DNA of 64,000 nucleotides, from the NCBI RefSeq assembly GCF_003590095.1, contig NC_039490.1, positions 11,425,834-11,489,833 on the forward strand, written 5' to 3'. The stretch comes from Trichoplusia ni (lineage: Eukaryota > Arthropoda > Insecta > Lepidoptera > Noctuidae). Made by a program: the position numbers and the translations under genes. Under the pieces are notes generated by a model, which saw nothing but the letters and a program-made list of their open reading frames with translations, had not been told where the DNA came from and made no database searches. This document shows positions 28,901-40,900 of the stretch, piece after piece; position 1 is the first letter of the stretch, and each line of letters opens with the position of its first letter.

Positions 28901-31900
28901 CGGGTTCGATCCCCGCGTAGGACAAGCATTTCTGAGATCCACGAATGCTTGTTCTGAGTCTGGGTGTCTTTGTGAAATTGTGTGACTTGAATGTTTGTGA
29001 AATACAAAATACAAGGATTTAAAATCCTTCCTATCCATTGGCATTGTTGTGTGATGGTCAGCATGAGGACGACGTGATCCGGCTGTGGTACCACGAGCAC
29101 CTGCGCGTGTACCAGGACAGGCTGGTCAACGACGAGGATCGCCAGTGGTTCGTCAAGTATGTATACCCTGCAATACAGTATTATATTCAATGCAAGACTA
29201 GGGCTCAATTGCCATACAGGGCAAAATTTTACGTGATAGTCACGATCATTCTTTTTCATTATCATTTTGTAAATTGGCTTTTATATATAAATCATTAAAT
29301 TTGAAATTTACGATTTTCAGTTTACGATACATTTTGAAGTTCAAACAGTACTTCATAACCCTTTATTTGAACCTTTGCAGTTATTTAGCATGTCGCTACT
29401 GCCTCTCAATCTAAATTTATTATCTGAATTTCTAACGAAACGAGAAAAAAGGCCAAGGCTGTTATGTCATGAGTTTCGACTCAAGACGATAAGAATGTGA
29501 CAGCTGTAACATAGTTAAATGTTATATCACGTGATAAAATGCCTCCTGTTATTATTCGCTTTGTGTCCCTATCAAACATAAAAGGCAAATAGACTAATAG
29601 ATATAACCGTCGGTGCCCATATTTACAGACTCATAAACAGTAAGATTCGCTCGGAGTTTGGTAAAAACCCTAAAGATATCCTCGCGAACCGGCTGATGCT
29701 GTTCGGGGACTTCATGGACCTCGGGACGGATGATAAGAAGTACGTCGAGATTGTCGACCAGGAAGAGGTGAGGATACGGACTGCTTGATGAACTGATCTT
29801 AAGTATTGAAGAGTAAGGATTATCACGTGTGTTTCAAAATATCTCACTTTTATCAACGATGTAAACAAGGTATGCAAAAAACTTTTTGCTGTATAAAATT
29901 ATCATAAAAGGTTAAGGTGAGAGGAGGAGTCTGTGTTTGTTCCGGAGGAAACGATTTCGAATGTATCCATTCGAAATTGTTTCCTCGTTTTCCTACTTGC
30001 TTACCGGGAAGCTCCGAACACAAGAATTATGAATGTAATCTTTTAAAAGCAATAAACCATTTTTGACTTTTTATTTTCGATTTTGATTATTGAATGGTCG
30101 TCGATTGGCTGCAAAATATTCTGACCTTAGCGTGACTGTGGTAGCCAGACTGCCTAGTGCTAGGATTACCTTGTGTAATATAGCTAGCACTGTTCCTAGC
30201 TGGACGAGGTCCTGTCGCACTACCTGGAGGAGTACAACATGGCGACGACGGCGCCGCTGGACCTGGTGCTGTTCGAGGACGCGGTGGCGCACCTGTGTCG
30301 CGTGGCGCGCATCATGCGCCAGCCCATGGCCAACGCGCTGCTGCTGGGCATGGGCGGATCTGGTACCCTCACGTACTACTAGCTAGCCGTAGCTGAGGCT
30401 TTGTCAGATAGACTGTTTGAAGTTCGTGGTATAGGGAAAAGATTTTGTAGTTTGGTAATAAAATGATAGGGGTAGATGGATGATGATAGATGATGAATAG
30501 CAGACGATTCTCGGAAAATTCATAAACATCGGTCAAGCCGTAAAGCAGAAGTATGGCTTCTAAAATTGTGTTACGAGAATTTTATATTAGAGATTATTAA
30601 AGATTTTGACGAGAATAGTAAGTTTTTTAATCATCGATCATTCATTTTGAAGACGTTATAAGTTGCACCCTTAAAAACCACTAAACGAAGTGGGCACGGG
30701 TTAGTTAACGTTTCACCACATTTATCCTCGATTTTACAGAACAGCATTCTTAACAAAATATTTGTTTAATTCCAAGGAATCCAAACCGCGTCACATATCG
30801 CACAATTCATCTGATATCTGGATACATACCAGTCATTTAAACCAACAGCTTTGTCCCCCAGGTCGCCAGTCCCTGTCCCGGCTGGCCGCCAACATGGCCG
30901 AGCTGGCCTGCTTCCAGATCGAGATCACGAAGGCGTACGGCGTGTCGGAGTGGCGCGAGGACCTGCGCCAGACCATGATGAAGGCGGGCGTGGAGAACCG
31001 CGGCATCGTGTTCCTGTTCTCTGATGCACAGGTAACACCGCTACTAGTAACTAACGAGAAAACTACGAACTTACTAGAGAAGCTCATATTAGATGTACAA
31101 TATGAATAGAAGCAGACACTTTAATAATGGTCTAAGAATCATAATAGTAACCAGCTGAGTCGGCTAACTTAGTACCGCCTGAACGACGACGACACAGCAA
31201 TATTAAAAAGTTTTGAGGTCCATCGCGGACAAACAACTTGACACGAAATTTATATGTTATGATTTATGCTTCAAGCCTTAAAAACATCATAGATGACCTT
31301 ATAATAGATATCGCATACAGTGAGAAACATTTAATTCGTGTGCAATCATTTATATGCAATATCTCAAAACTTACATTTACCAAAAGGCTGCATTTCGGTC
31401 TAAAACTTTAATCTGTAAAAATCTCGTCTATTAAGTACCTCTAATAAATTTCAGATAAAAATGGAATCATTCCTCGAAGACCTGAACAACATCTTAAGTT
31501 CTGGCGACGTACCCAACATATATGAAGTGGAGGACTTGGACAAGATCTACCAGGCGGTGCGTCACGCCGTCATGGAGATGAACCTGACTGCCACCAAGGC
31601 GAACCTGTTCGCCTGCTTCCAGAGGAGGGTGCGCAGCAACCTTCACATCGTCATCGTCATGAGCCCTATTGGAGAGGTCTGTACAATAGGATAGGTCGAT
31701 ATTGAAGATAGGGTAGGGAATGATGATCCTATACATAAAAATGAATTGCCGTTCGTTAGTCTTGCTAAAACCCGAGATCGGCTGAACCGATTTGGCTAAT
31801 TCCAGTCATGAAATATGCGTGAAAGTCCAGGGAAGAAAATATGGAAAATTACGGCAAACACAAGAAAAAAATTAAAACAGTAAAATAACCACCAGATCGG

Positions 31901-34900
31901 GAAGTACGCAGGTGAAACCGCGGGAAACAACTAGTTGGGAATAAGAGTAAAAATATACGTATATGTAGTTAATCAGTTAGATTTGAAGATGTCAATACAT
32001 CTTCAAATCTAACAAAAAATGAAACGAAACGAATAATAAGGAATAATAAGTCCATTGGGACACGGATTTTTGCACTGATTTTCTGAACAATAAATACTGA
32101 CAAAGATAAACTGCTTTAAAGTTACGTAACTGAGATTAGACCAATTTGTCGTTGCGGAACGTTAAAAAAAATACTTATTCATTATTATAAAATATGGTCA
32201 CTGAAAAGAAATTGTCATCATCTCCATCAGAACAGTAAAATAATTTGACATAAGCAGGGTTAGCAGTAATAGACCCTAAAACCAACTAAGTAAAATCTAG
32301 CAAGGCTATTTTCCTTGGACGTGAGCAGGTGTTCCGCGCCCGGCTGCGGCAGTTCCCGTCGCTGGTGAACTGCTGCACCATCGACTGGTTCAGCGAGTGG
32401 CCCAAGACCGCGCTGGAGTCCGTCGCCTACCACTTCTTCGAGAGCATGGGCGAGCTCACCTCCGCCTCCGAGGACGTCTTGCATGCTATGGTGGTAAGTA
32501 TATTATATTACAATACTAGCTGTTGCCCGCGACTCCGTCCGTGTGGACTTCAGTTTCCACCGCGGTCGTTCCCGTCTCCGTGGAAATGCCGGAGTGAAAT
32601 GTAGCGTTGACCCCCCATTACCCAAAATCGAAATACCCAAACTCTCTGTGCACATCTTATATATAAAAATGAATTGCTGTTCGTTTGTCTGTAGTTAGTC
32701 TGTTCGTTAATCTGTAGTAGGTAGGCCTGGACCAATTTGGCTTATTTTAGTCTTGGAATATTCCGGTAAGTCCAGGGCAGGCAAACGTTGAGAAAATTTG
32801 TAAAAATTGCGTAGAATATAAAAAAAATGAGTACGTTTTTTAAATAGAAAACCTAAAACTTACCGCAAGACCGGGTCCTACGCGGGAAAAACCGCGGGAA
32901 AAACCCAGTACTCATTTCAAATCCGAACTCCATTAAAAAAGTTTCATATAAACATAGACTCCTCTTTATTCCCCATACTACCCTTTTTCCCAGTTTAATA
33001 GTAGCCTATGCCATTTCTACAGCCGAATGACATATATCTTCCTTCAATTGACCCTACAACCTTTGTTGGCAGTCGATGACTTGCTTCGCGCACCAGACGG
33101 TGGTGGACGCGAGCGCGCACTTCAAGGAGCAGCTGAACCGCATCAACTACGTGACGCCCATGTCCTACATGGAGATGCTGGGCGCTTACGCCGAGATGTT
33201 CAAGAAGAAGCAGAAGGCCATCCTCACTGAGTCCAACGCGTTGAAGACTGGTAACTATCAGATATATTTTTTAGCCCACTGCTGGGCAAAACCAACGCTG
33301 GGCTAAATTACTTTTGAGACCTTCTGGATCTTTTTGTAGACCACAGGCAACCATAAACCTATGTTACTATAACATATTCCATAAAATTAGCCTTTTGGAA
33401 GATTTGGTAACCAAAAAGTAAAGTAATTTGATTTGAAATCTAAAATGTAAGTGATTTGGCCCTGTGCGTTAATTTATGTTTTAATTGAATAAATAAATAA
33501 ATAGCAAAGAAAAATCCATAAATATTTTTCTAGCAAATATCATGAGAATTATTGAATGAACTTTTAATCACTACTGGCGGTCTGCAGTTGGGTCCGCAAC
33601 TAGTCGTGCAGACGGGCGTGACTAACCCGCTTAATGACAGTAAATAGTAACATAAGGCTATCTATTTTAATTGTCCAGGTCTGGACAAGCTGAACCAGAC
33701 GGAGGTGGAGGTGAAGCAGCTGCAGATCGAGCTGGCCGAGCTCAAGCCGCTCATGGAGCAGGCGGCCGAGGAGACCCGCCAGGTCATCCAGCAGATAGCC
33801 ACCGACACCGTGAGTACTACTGCACTACCCATATGCCATCACAAGGGGATATAATGAAGGGGCTTGTGCTTCAGATATATGGAGCTCGTGGCTCAACTAT
33901 AACTGCACATCTTAATCGATCACAGGTTAAGCTACACTTGACACGTTAGGTCCGTGGGTGGGTGACCATTTATGTCGTAACGAGTTTCTACGTATTTCGG
34001 AAGGCATGTTAAATTGTGGATCTCTGCTGTTATTTATATATTTTTGACACGATACGGGTAGTTCGAAGCTAGGGAGTCTAACAACTAGTCTGTCTCCCAT
34101 AGTCAGTATCGTGTTGTCCAGGTAATGGGAGGAGGTCAGATAGGCAGTCGCTGCTCGTAAAATACTGGTGCCTTGCTAAAAAGGCTAGCTCCCAGTTTCC
34201 TAAGTTCTTTTGCTGCGAAAGAAGAAATTATTTGCTTGGATAGTTATAAAATTAAATAATATCACTTCGTTCATAAATAAAGCAATATAACCTCTTTGTA
34301 TCTGTAGGCTATAGCTGAGGAGGCTCGTGAGAAGGTGGAGAAGGAGACGGTGATGGCGGAGAAGATGGCCGCCATCAACGCAGCCATGACGGAAGACGCG
34401 CAGCGGGACTTAGGTAACATATACTTAATAACAGAAACCGGAAGGCTGAGCTATGTAAAGTACTGCTACAACTTATTGTGGTTTAGATTGGTTAAACCAA
34501 TAATTTTGTTTTAACTACGAAACATTTATCCGACTTCAAATAAAAAAGTACTCAGCTAAACTTGATGAATCTATTTTGTGGGATCAAATGATAGCTACTT
34601 TACGTGAAAAAATAATTTAGTTCAAAGTTCAAACTTCTTCAAATATTTCAAACTTCAAATATTTATTGCGATCATGAGTGGATACAGATGTTATAAAACT
34701 TAAAGGTACATACATGATACCCTGTTAGGGCACAGCAATACAATTACAGTACTTATAGAATTACTTACTCACTAAATCTTACACACTATTCTATTTATCT
34801 ATATCTATACTTACTAATATATAAAGCTGAAGAGTTTGTTTGTTTGTTTGTTTGTTTGAACGCGCTAATCTCGGGAACCACTGGTTCGATTTGAAAAATT

Positions 34901-37900
34901 ATTTTTGTGTTGAATAGACCATTTATCGAGGAAGGCTATAGGCTATATAACATCACGCTGCGACTAATAGGAGCGAAGATACAATGGAAAATGTGGAAAA
35001 TTCTAACCACGTGGACGAAGTCGCGGGCAACAGCTAGTCTTATATATAGGTATATTATACACATCACACACTTATACATGTATGTACACGTATGTATGTA
35101 TTGTTAGTATGTATCAAAATAGGTTTTAATGTCTTGTAGCTATGTAATCTATGTTTGTCTCTGTTATGTTGATTGTCAAATATAGTTCATGGAAAATATC
35201 CAACGTGTTTTAATAGGTTATGGGCCCAGTTGGGCATTTATCAGTTATTTTGTTGTTAAAATAGATAATTTGCGCTTGTTGACTGGCGAAACCATGAACT
35301 CGAATATAGCTAGTGTACCAAAACTAAAGGGCATGGAAAACTATGATAAATGTGGTGCCCGTTATGAAAGAAAATGGCGGATAAATGCGTTTTCAATGTT
35401 TTTTATAAACGGAAGGTTTAGTTAGAAGGGTTGGTACACAGATAGCGGTGCCAGTGCACATATGACTGTTAACAAGGACGGGATTGCAAACATGAAACTA
35501 TCACCGTGTTTTAATGGGTTGATTGTTCAGGAGATGTGGAGATCATGTCAGACTTGCAATGTCATATAACTGTGAAAAATGTGCTATGCGTGCCTGTTTT
35601 GACTACAAACTTGTAATCAGTTAGCGAGCTTATCAGGAATGGTAACCAGGTTATAATTGAAGAAAAGCATTGTTATGTATTTATGACGGAAGAGATGCTT
35701 TGGTTGCGATAGCTGACTTAACTGATGGGGTTTACAAGTTGAGGTTACAATCTTCAAGTTACATGTTGGCAGCTCCTGCAATTACAGGAAGATTGTGGCA
35801 CAGAAGTGGCTTGCACATATAAATAGCCAAGATATGGAATGAATGTGAAAGGATAGAGATTGTGTAATCCTTCAAAAGATACTGTTATCACCAGCAGATG
35901 TTATTTTGATAGAAAGCGAGACAGGTGATAATGCAAACAGCCAGGAGGCAATATTGGTTCCAGATGACGAGAGTAATGTGCAAACACCAGAGATCAGCGT
36001 GGAGAAGGAGAACAGAGATTCAGTGGGGGCATCCTGTGTTCCAGTATTTGATTATCATAGTGATAGCTCTTCAGATTCTTCAGTATACACTGATGGTGAA
36101 GAAACACACATTACATGTATATCTTAGTCAGGAGCCAGAGCCTTATGAAAGACAGAAGACGCAAGGAAAGCAGCCTGATCGGTATGGTTTCAGCAACTTG
36201 TGTGTATCCAGTACTGTTCCAGTTTCTCAGGAGATTTCAATCTCACAGGCTCTGAAAAGGCCTGAGAAGGAGCAGTGGAGACGTGCTTTGGCTCAGAAGT
36301 TGCAATCATTTGAAGATAATGATGCCTGTGAGCTTGTTAAAAAACCCTAGTGATGTATTTGTAGTATGGGAATGAGTATAACTCTACTGTTTTTCTAAAT
36401 GGTGTACTAATGACATGTAAAGCATTTTTAGTTTATTTATAGAGTGGGTGTTGTACTATGTCTTGTAATGTTTTGATTATTTTGATAAGTGGGGGTGTTA
36501 GTATGTATCAAAATAGGTTTTAATGTCTTGTAGCTATGTAATCTATGTTTGTCTCTGTTATGTTGATTGTCAAATATAGTTCATGGAAAATATCCAACGT
36601 GTTTTAATATGTATAACATATGTGTATATAAATGCATACACATATATGAATATATGCATATTATATATATTATTGAATTTATTTATGCTTATATTGTAAT
36701 TTAATCATTATTCTTATATTATTTATTTTAACATATTTTAATTGAAGGGTTTTTTTTTGGTGGCATTATCGGAATGAAAGCAGTCACCTATTGCGTATTT
36801 AAATAAGCAATCAGGGCACTCCGACCTGTGGAATTTGATTATAAGTCACAGAGCAATAGCAAATATCTTCATACAGTGACTACATAAATCAATACTAAGA
36901 TGTATCGTCAACACCCAGAGGAGGCCATGCCAGCCCTCCGCGCGGCCGAGAAGGCGCTGCAGGAGCTGAACCGCAACGACATCGTGGAGGTGAAGGCCAT
37001 GAAGAAACCGCCGCAGGGGGTCGTGCTCGTCATCGAGTCGCTCTGCGTCGTCTTCGATATCAAACCCATCAAGGTGAGGGAGAAATTAATGTGATCAACT
37101 CCCGTACATAATGGTACGTCCTGGTAAAGTGACGCTGTAAAGCATTCATATAAAAAATTACAATTTTGACATCTTAATTTAAACTTGAAAGTTCAGAGCT
37201 GAGTGTTGGTGCGACAGTAGAGATAGAAAACGCCGTTTTTTTAAGTGTTACAATGTGGATACACGCTCTAAAATGTAGTGAAAAAGTAATTTTCAAAAAT
37301 CAATTTAGAAATAGCCATATTGAAAAAAAAATTTGGCCGTGAAAATTTTATCCTGATTATGTTTTGGGCATAGCTTGAACTCCAGTTTCTATCTGCATTA
37401 ACAGAAAAACACACAAACTAAACCTAAACCAAGTCTACAATGTTCCCCAATTACCCTTACAGGAGCCAGGCGCGGCATACGGCGAGAAGGTCCTGAACTA
37501 CTGGAAGCCGGGCTCACAGATGCTGGCCGACCCACCGCCTTCCTCGACTCCCTCATGAAGTTCGACAAGGAGTCCATCACCGAGGACATGATCAAGAAGC
37601 TCAAGCGCTTCGTCGTCAACCCTGACTATGACCCGTCAATTATTAAGTACCACTGTTAATGAGAATACACAGAAGATGAGAGAACGATTTTTTTAAACGA
37701 GTCCCGCACTAAGAAATTTAATGCTTGCGATGCGGGGGGTTCGACAACATACAGTTTATATGCACAAAGACACCCAGACTCAGGACAAGCTTTCGTGGAT
37801 CACACAAATGCTTGTCCTACACGGGTGTCGAACCCGCGACATGTCGCGTTAAGTGGGTTTGGCGTGGTTAACCACTAAGCAGTCAAATCAAATCAGACAA

Positions 37901-40900
37901 AAATACGCAAAAAGCTTGAAAGACTTCTTGCTCAGTGATCTCAGTAGCGTACTTCTCATCGCTACAAGTACATATTGTGTACGAAGTTTTATAATGATCG
38001 GTGAAGTAAAGCGTAACAATACTTACTTTCACACTCATAATAGTAGGGATAACAGCACCTTAGATATTTATCTTTTTTCCACTTAGATGCTAATATGGTT
38101 ATCTTTAAGGTGTCGAAGGCGTGCAGTCTCTATGCATGTGGGTGCACGCCATGTACAAGTTCTACCACGTCAACAAGGCCGTCGCGCCCAAGAAGGAGGC
38201 GCTGGAGAGGGCCACCAGGGACCTCGCCATCGTCGAGGGTAGGACAACATCTATATCTGTCTGTCTAGTACTGCGGGACTACAACCAAGTCTAAAACGAA
38301 TACTGTTGTAGGGTGTTAACAGAGAGACTATTCTGCGTCATGTAGTCTGACATCAATCTGTCTTTTACAGTCTTTTTTTCACACAAATAAGTATGTAATA
38401 AGTTAAGCCCCACAAACCTTTGCAATGGTTCAACTGTGTAATGAACTTATAATCAACTTACACTTATACATAAAAAAATTTAAACATTACCTACTAAATA
38501 ATATAACATAAAAAAATAAACATTTGTCCTGCGTGGGATTTCAAACCCACGACCTCCAGTATAGCAGTCAGGGTCACTAAACACTAGGACCAGTCAGTCA
38601 TACATGTAGTATGCTTTATCGTTCACCAGCGATGTTGGCGAACGCGAAGGCTAAGATGATAGCGCTGCTGGAGGGCATCGCGAAGCTGAACGCGTACCTC
38701 GTGGAGAAGGAGGAGGAGCGGAAACGGATGGAGGAGGACATCAACCTTTGTCTCGCCAGGATGGACCGCGCCAACAGGTACACTGTGTTACTGTATGAAG
38801 GATTGCAACTTGCCATACACCGACGCAAAAGCGCGGAGGATGTAGCACAGCGGTTCAGGTTTAGTCAGTAAGAGTCCGGCACTACCCATTTCCTACCCCG
38901 AGGGAGTGGGTGTCCATGAGGATACCCCCGCCTTAAAATAAAAAAAAGGTACACTGCATAATCATCTTTCCGTCACCTATTAAAGAGCATTTTACTTACG
39001 AAAGCCGGCATTAAAGAGCAGTGGACCATGAATTTGGGAGTACATGTTCTTGTAGATCTTGATTATATTGCCATAGATACAAAACTGACATCTCTATTCT
39101 GCTTCTTTTAAAAAACTGCTTCCACATTAAATCATTCAAGTCACATACACAAAGACACCCAGAATTAGGACAAACATTAATTAATCACAAAAATGCTTGT
39201 ATTACGGGGTAAAACCGCGACACACTCGGCTATCCGTACATTTGCAGCAGTGTTTAGGACAATTTTGATTTTATTAATTTGAAGTCATATCTCTTGCTAT
39301 CACAAGCAGTAATTCTTTTTTTAGAACTACTATAAGCTGAGAATTAAATAGTATGTAATTACATTGTTTTTGTAATTTATTTCAGATTGTTGAACGGGCT
39401 GTCGAGCGAACGCGTCAGATGGATCAAAACTATCAAAGACTTGAGCGTCGCGATCGTCAACTTGATTGGAGATATATTGCTCAGCGCTTGTGAGTATTTC
39501 TAATATATCAACAAAGTATACGTATAAATGGAATGTCTTAATATGCCGTAAGGCGCGTTATCACGCACTTTAAGTGTCGTGGAATATATTATACAGAAAA
39601 GAAACAAAAAATCGTCAGACTGCAAAACAGTTGGTGGCGAAATTAGCGCATGTCTAAAGTCTAGCTAACACGGTTCATAGAGACAGTCTGGTGACGGGCA
39701 AACAACAGAGCCTCAGCTAGGTTTTATGATTTTAACCTTTGGGTGTCGAACTCTACAAACGTGCTGTTATTCATGTCATCACTTTCAATTCACCTGAAAT
39801 TACAGTATTCATTTTAATTAATCATTGATATTGCTTTCAAGGTGCTGTGGGCTACATCACACCGTTTACTGACGAGTTAGAAGAGACCTCCTGACACACT
39901 GGATTGATCACTTAGTGGTAAATATATTGGTTTAACATGTATTTATTTATTTATTTGGGACACAAAACAATTACATATTTTAACTTATCATTAAAACAAT
40001 ACAATTTTTTTTACTTCGTATCACTAGAACCCTGCTCATATATGGTTATTGCCCAGTTATGGTTAATAAGACTGAATAACCGGTCAAGTGATAGTCGGAC
40101 TGGCAACACTGAGGGTTCCGTACAAGTAGTCTAAAGAAAAATATAAGTGCAAATAAGTGCCCCATAAATTTATGAGATGTTACGACTATCTAGCTATCAC
40201 GATTTATCAGATATAGTGGTGTTGTCAAAATTTGGACTCCAACTATTTAAAACAAAAGATAAGTAGCACTGTTACTTATTATTTATACATAAAACATTTA
40301 CCATATTAGCAGAATAAACTATTTCATTTAATTCAAGCACTTTTTTCATTGAACATGTAGGATTTAGTATTTTATGTTACTCTTACGTTAGTCGTTCGGG
40401 GAATGCATTTGAGTGTATTGTTTCTAGAAAGTGAAGCTACCGCACTCGCCCGGCGCCACGCCGCTCTCCGTGTTGGGCGATGCTGTGCAGATCAGGTTAG
40501 AGATACTCTTTAATTTATAAACTTATATTAATTGAGGAGCTCGTGGCTAAGTTACAACTGCACAACTTTATCGACCATAGGTTAAACAAGTCTAATTTCG
40601 ATCGGTCCGTGGATCGATAACCATTTCTGTCATTCCGAAACTCAGAAGAGAGTTTCAGAACGCACGTTAAATTGTGCTTTTTTTTATGGGACTAGCCCGC
40701 CACACATGCCCATCATTGCAACTCCTGTAAGCCAGGATCTACAATGAAACCAACGAAAACCACCGAAACACTTAAGTTCGGTTCCCAGGGGGAACAATTA
40801 ACTGCCTTGGAACCCGCAACGAAATTAATCAGAAATAGTAAAGAGGAGGAGTAAGAAAAAATGTTCCACTTCCCTCCATAGCAAGCGGGAGACAAAAGAA

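Larger units (their letters stand above)
35102..36609 (+). mobile_element. Internally deleted Ty1/copia LTR retrotransposon in DNAH1 intron 49
   Basis: The element is 1,508 bp between two 114-bp LTRs, flanked by the 5-bp direct repeat TGTAT (35097-35101 and 36610-36614). A primer site GGTTATGGGCCCAGT (35216-35230) matches the internal initiator-tRNA site used by copia-type elements, and a purine tract AAGTGGGGG (36487-36495) precedes the 3' LTR. Between them are short, stop-containing remnants of gag, protease, the pre-integrase zinc region and the start of the reverse transcriptase. The integrase core, most of the reverse transcriptase and RNase H are absent. It therefore must have moved with proteins supplied in trans. 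Confidence 0.93.

Noticed and set aside
28849..28930. A tRNA gene (A and B boxes present)
   Set aside because: The same head recurs many times followed by an identical non-tRNA body and 3' end, so these are SINE heads; no clean acceptor stem pairing was seen.
35906..36127. Independent small gene with acidic/serine-rich product
   Set aside because: It lies between the LTRs and is followed by a copia reverse transcriptase edge, so it is the linker part of the deleted pol.
37463..38238. Treating exons 51-52 as proof of a pseudogene
   Set aside because: The breaks are homopolymer-length indels confined to one stretch, with all splice sites and other motifs intact; sequencing error is at least as likely.
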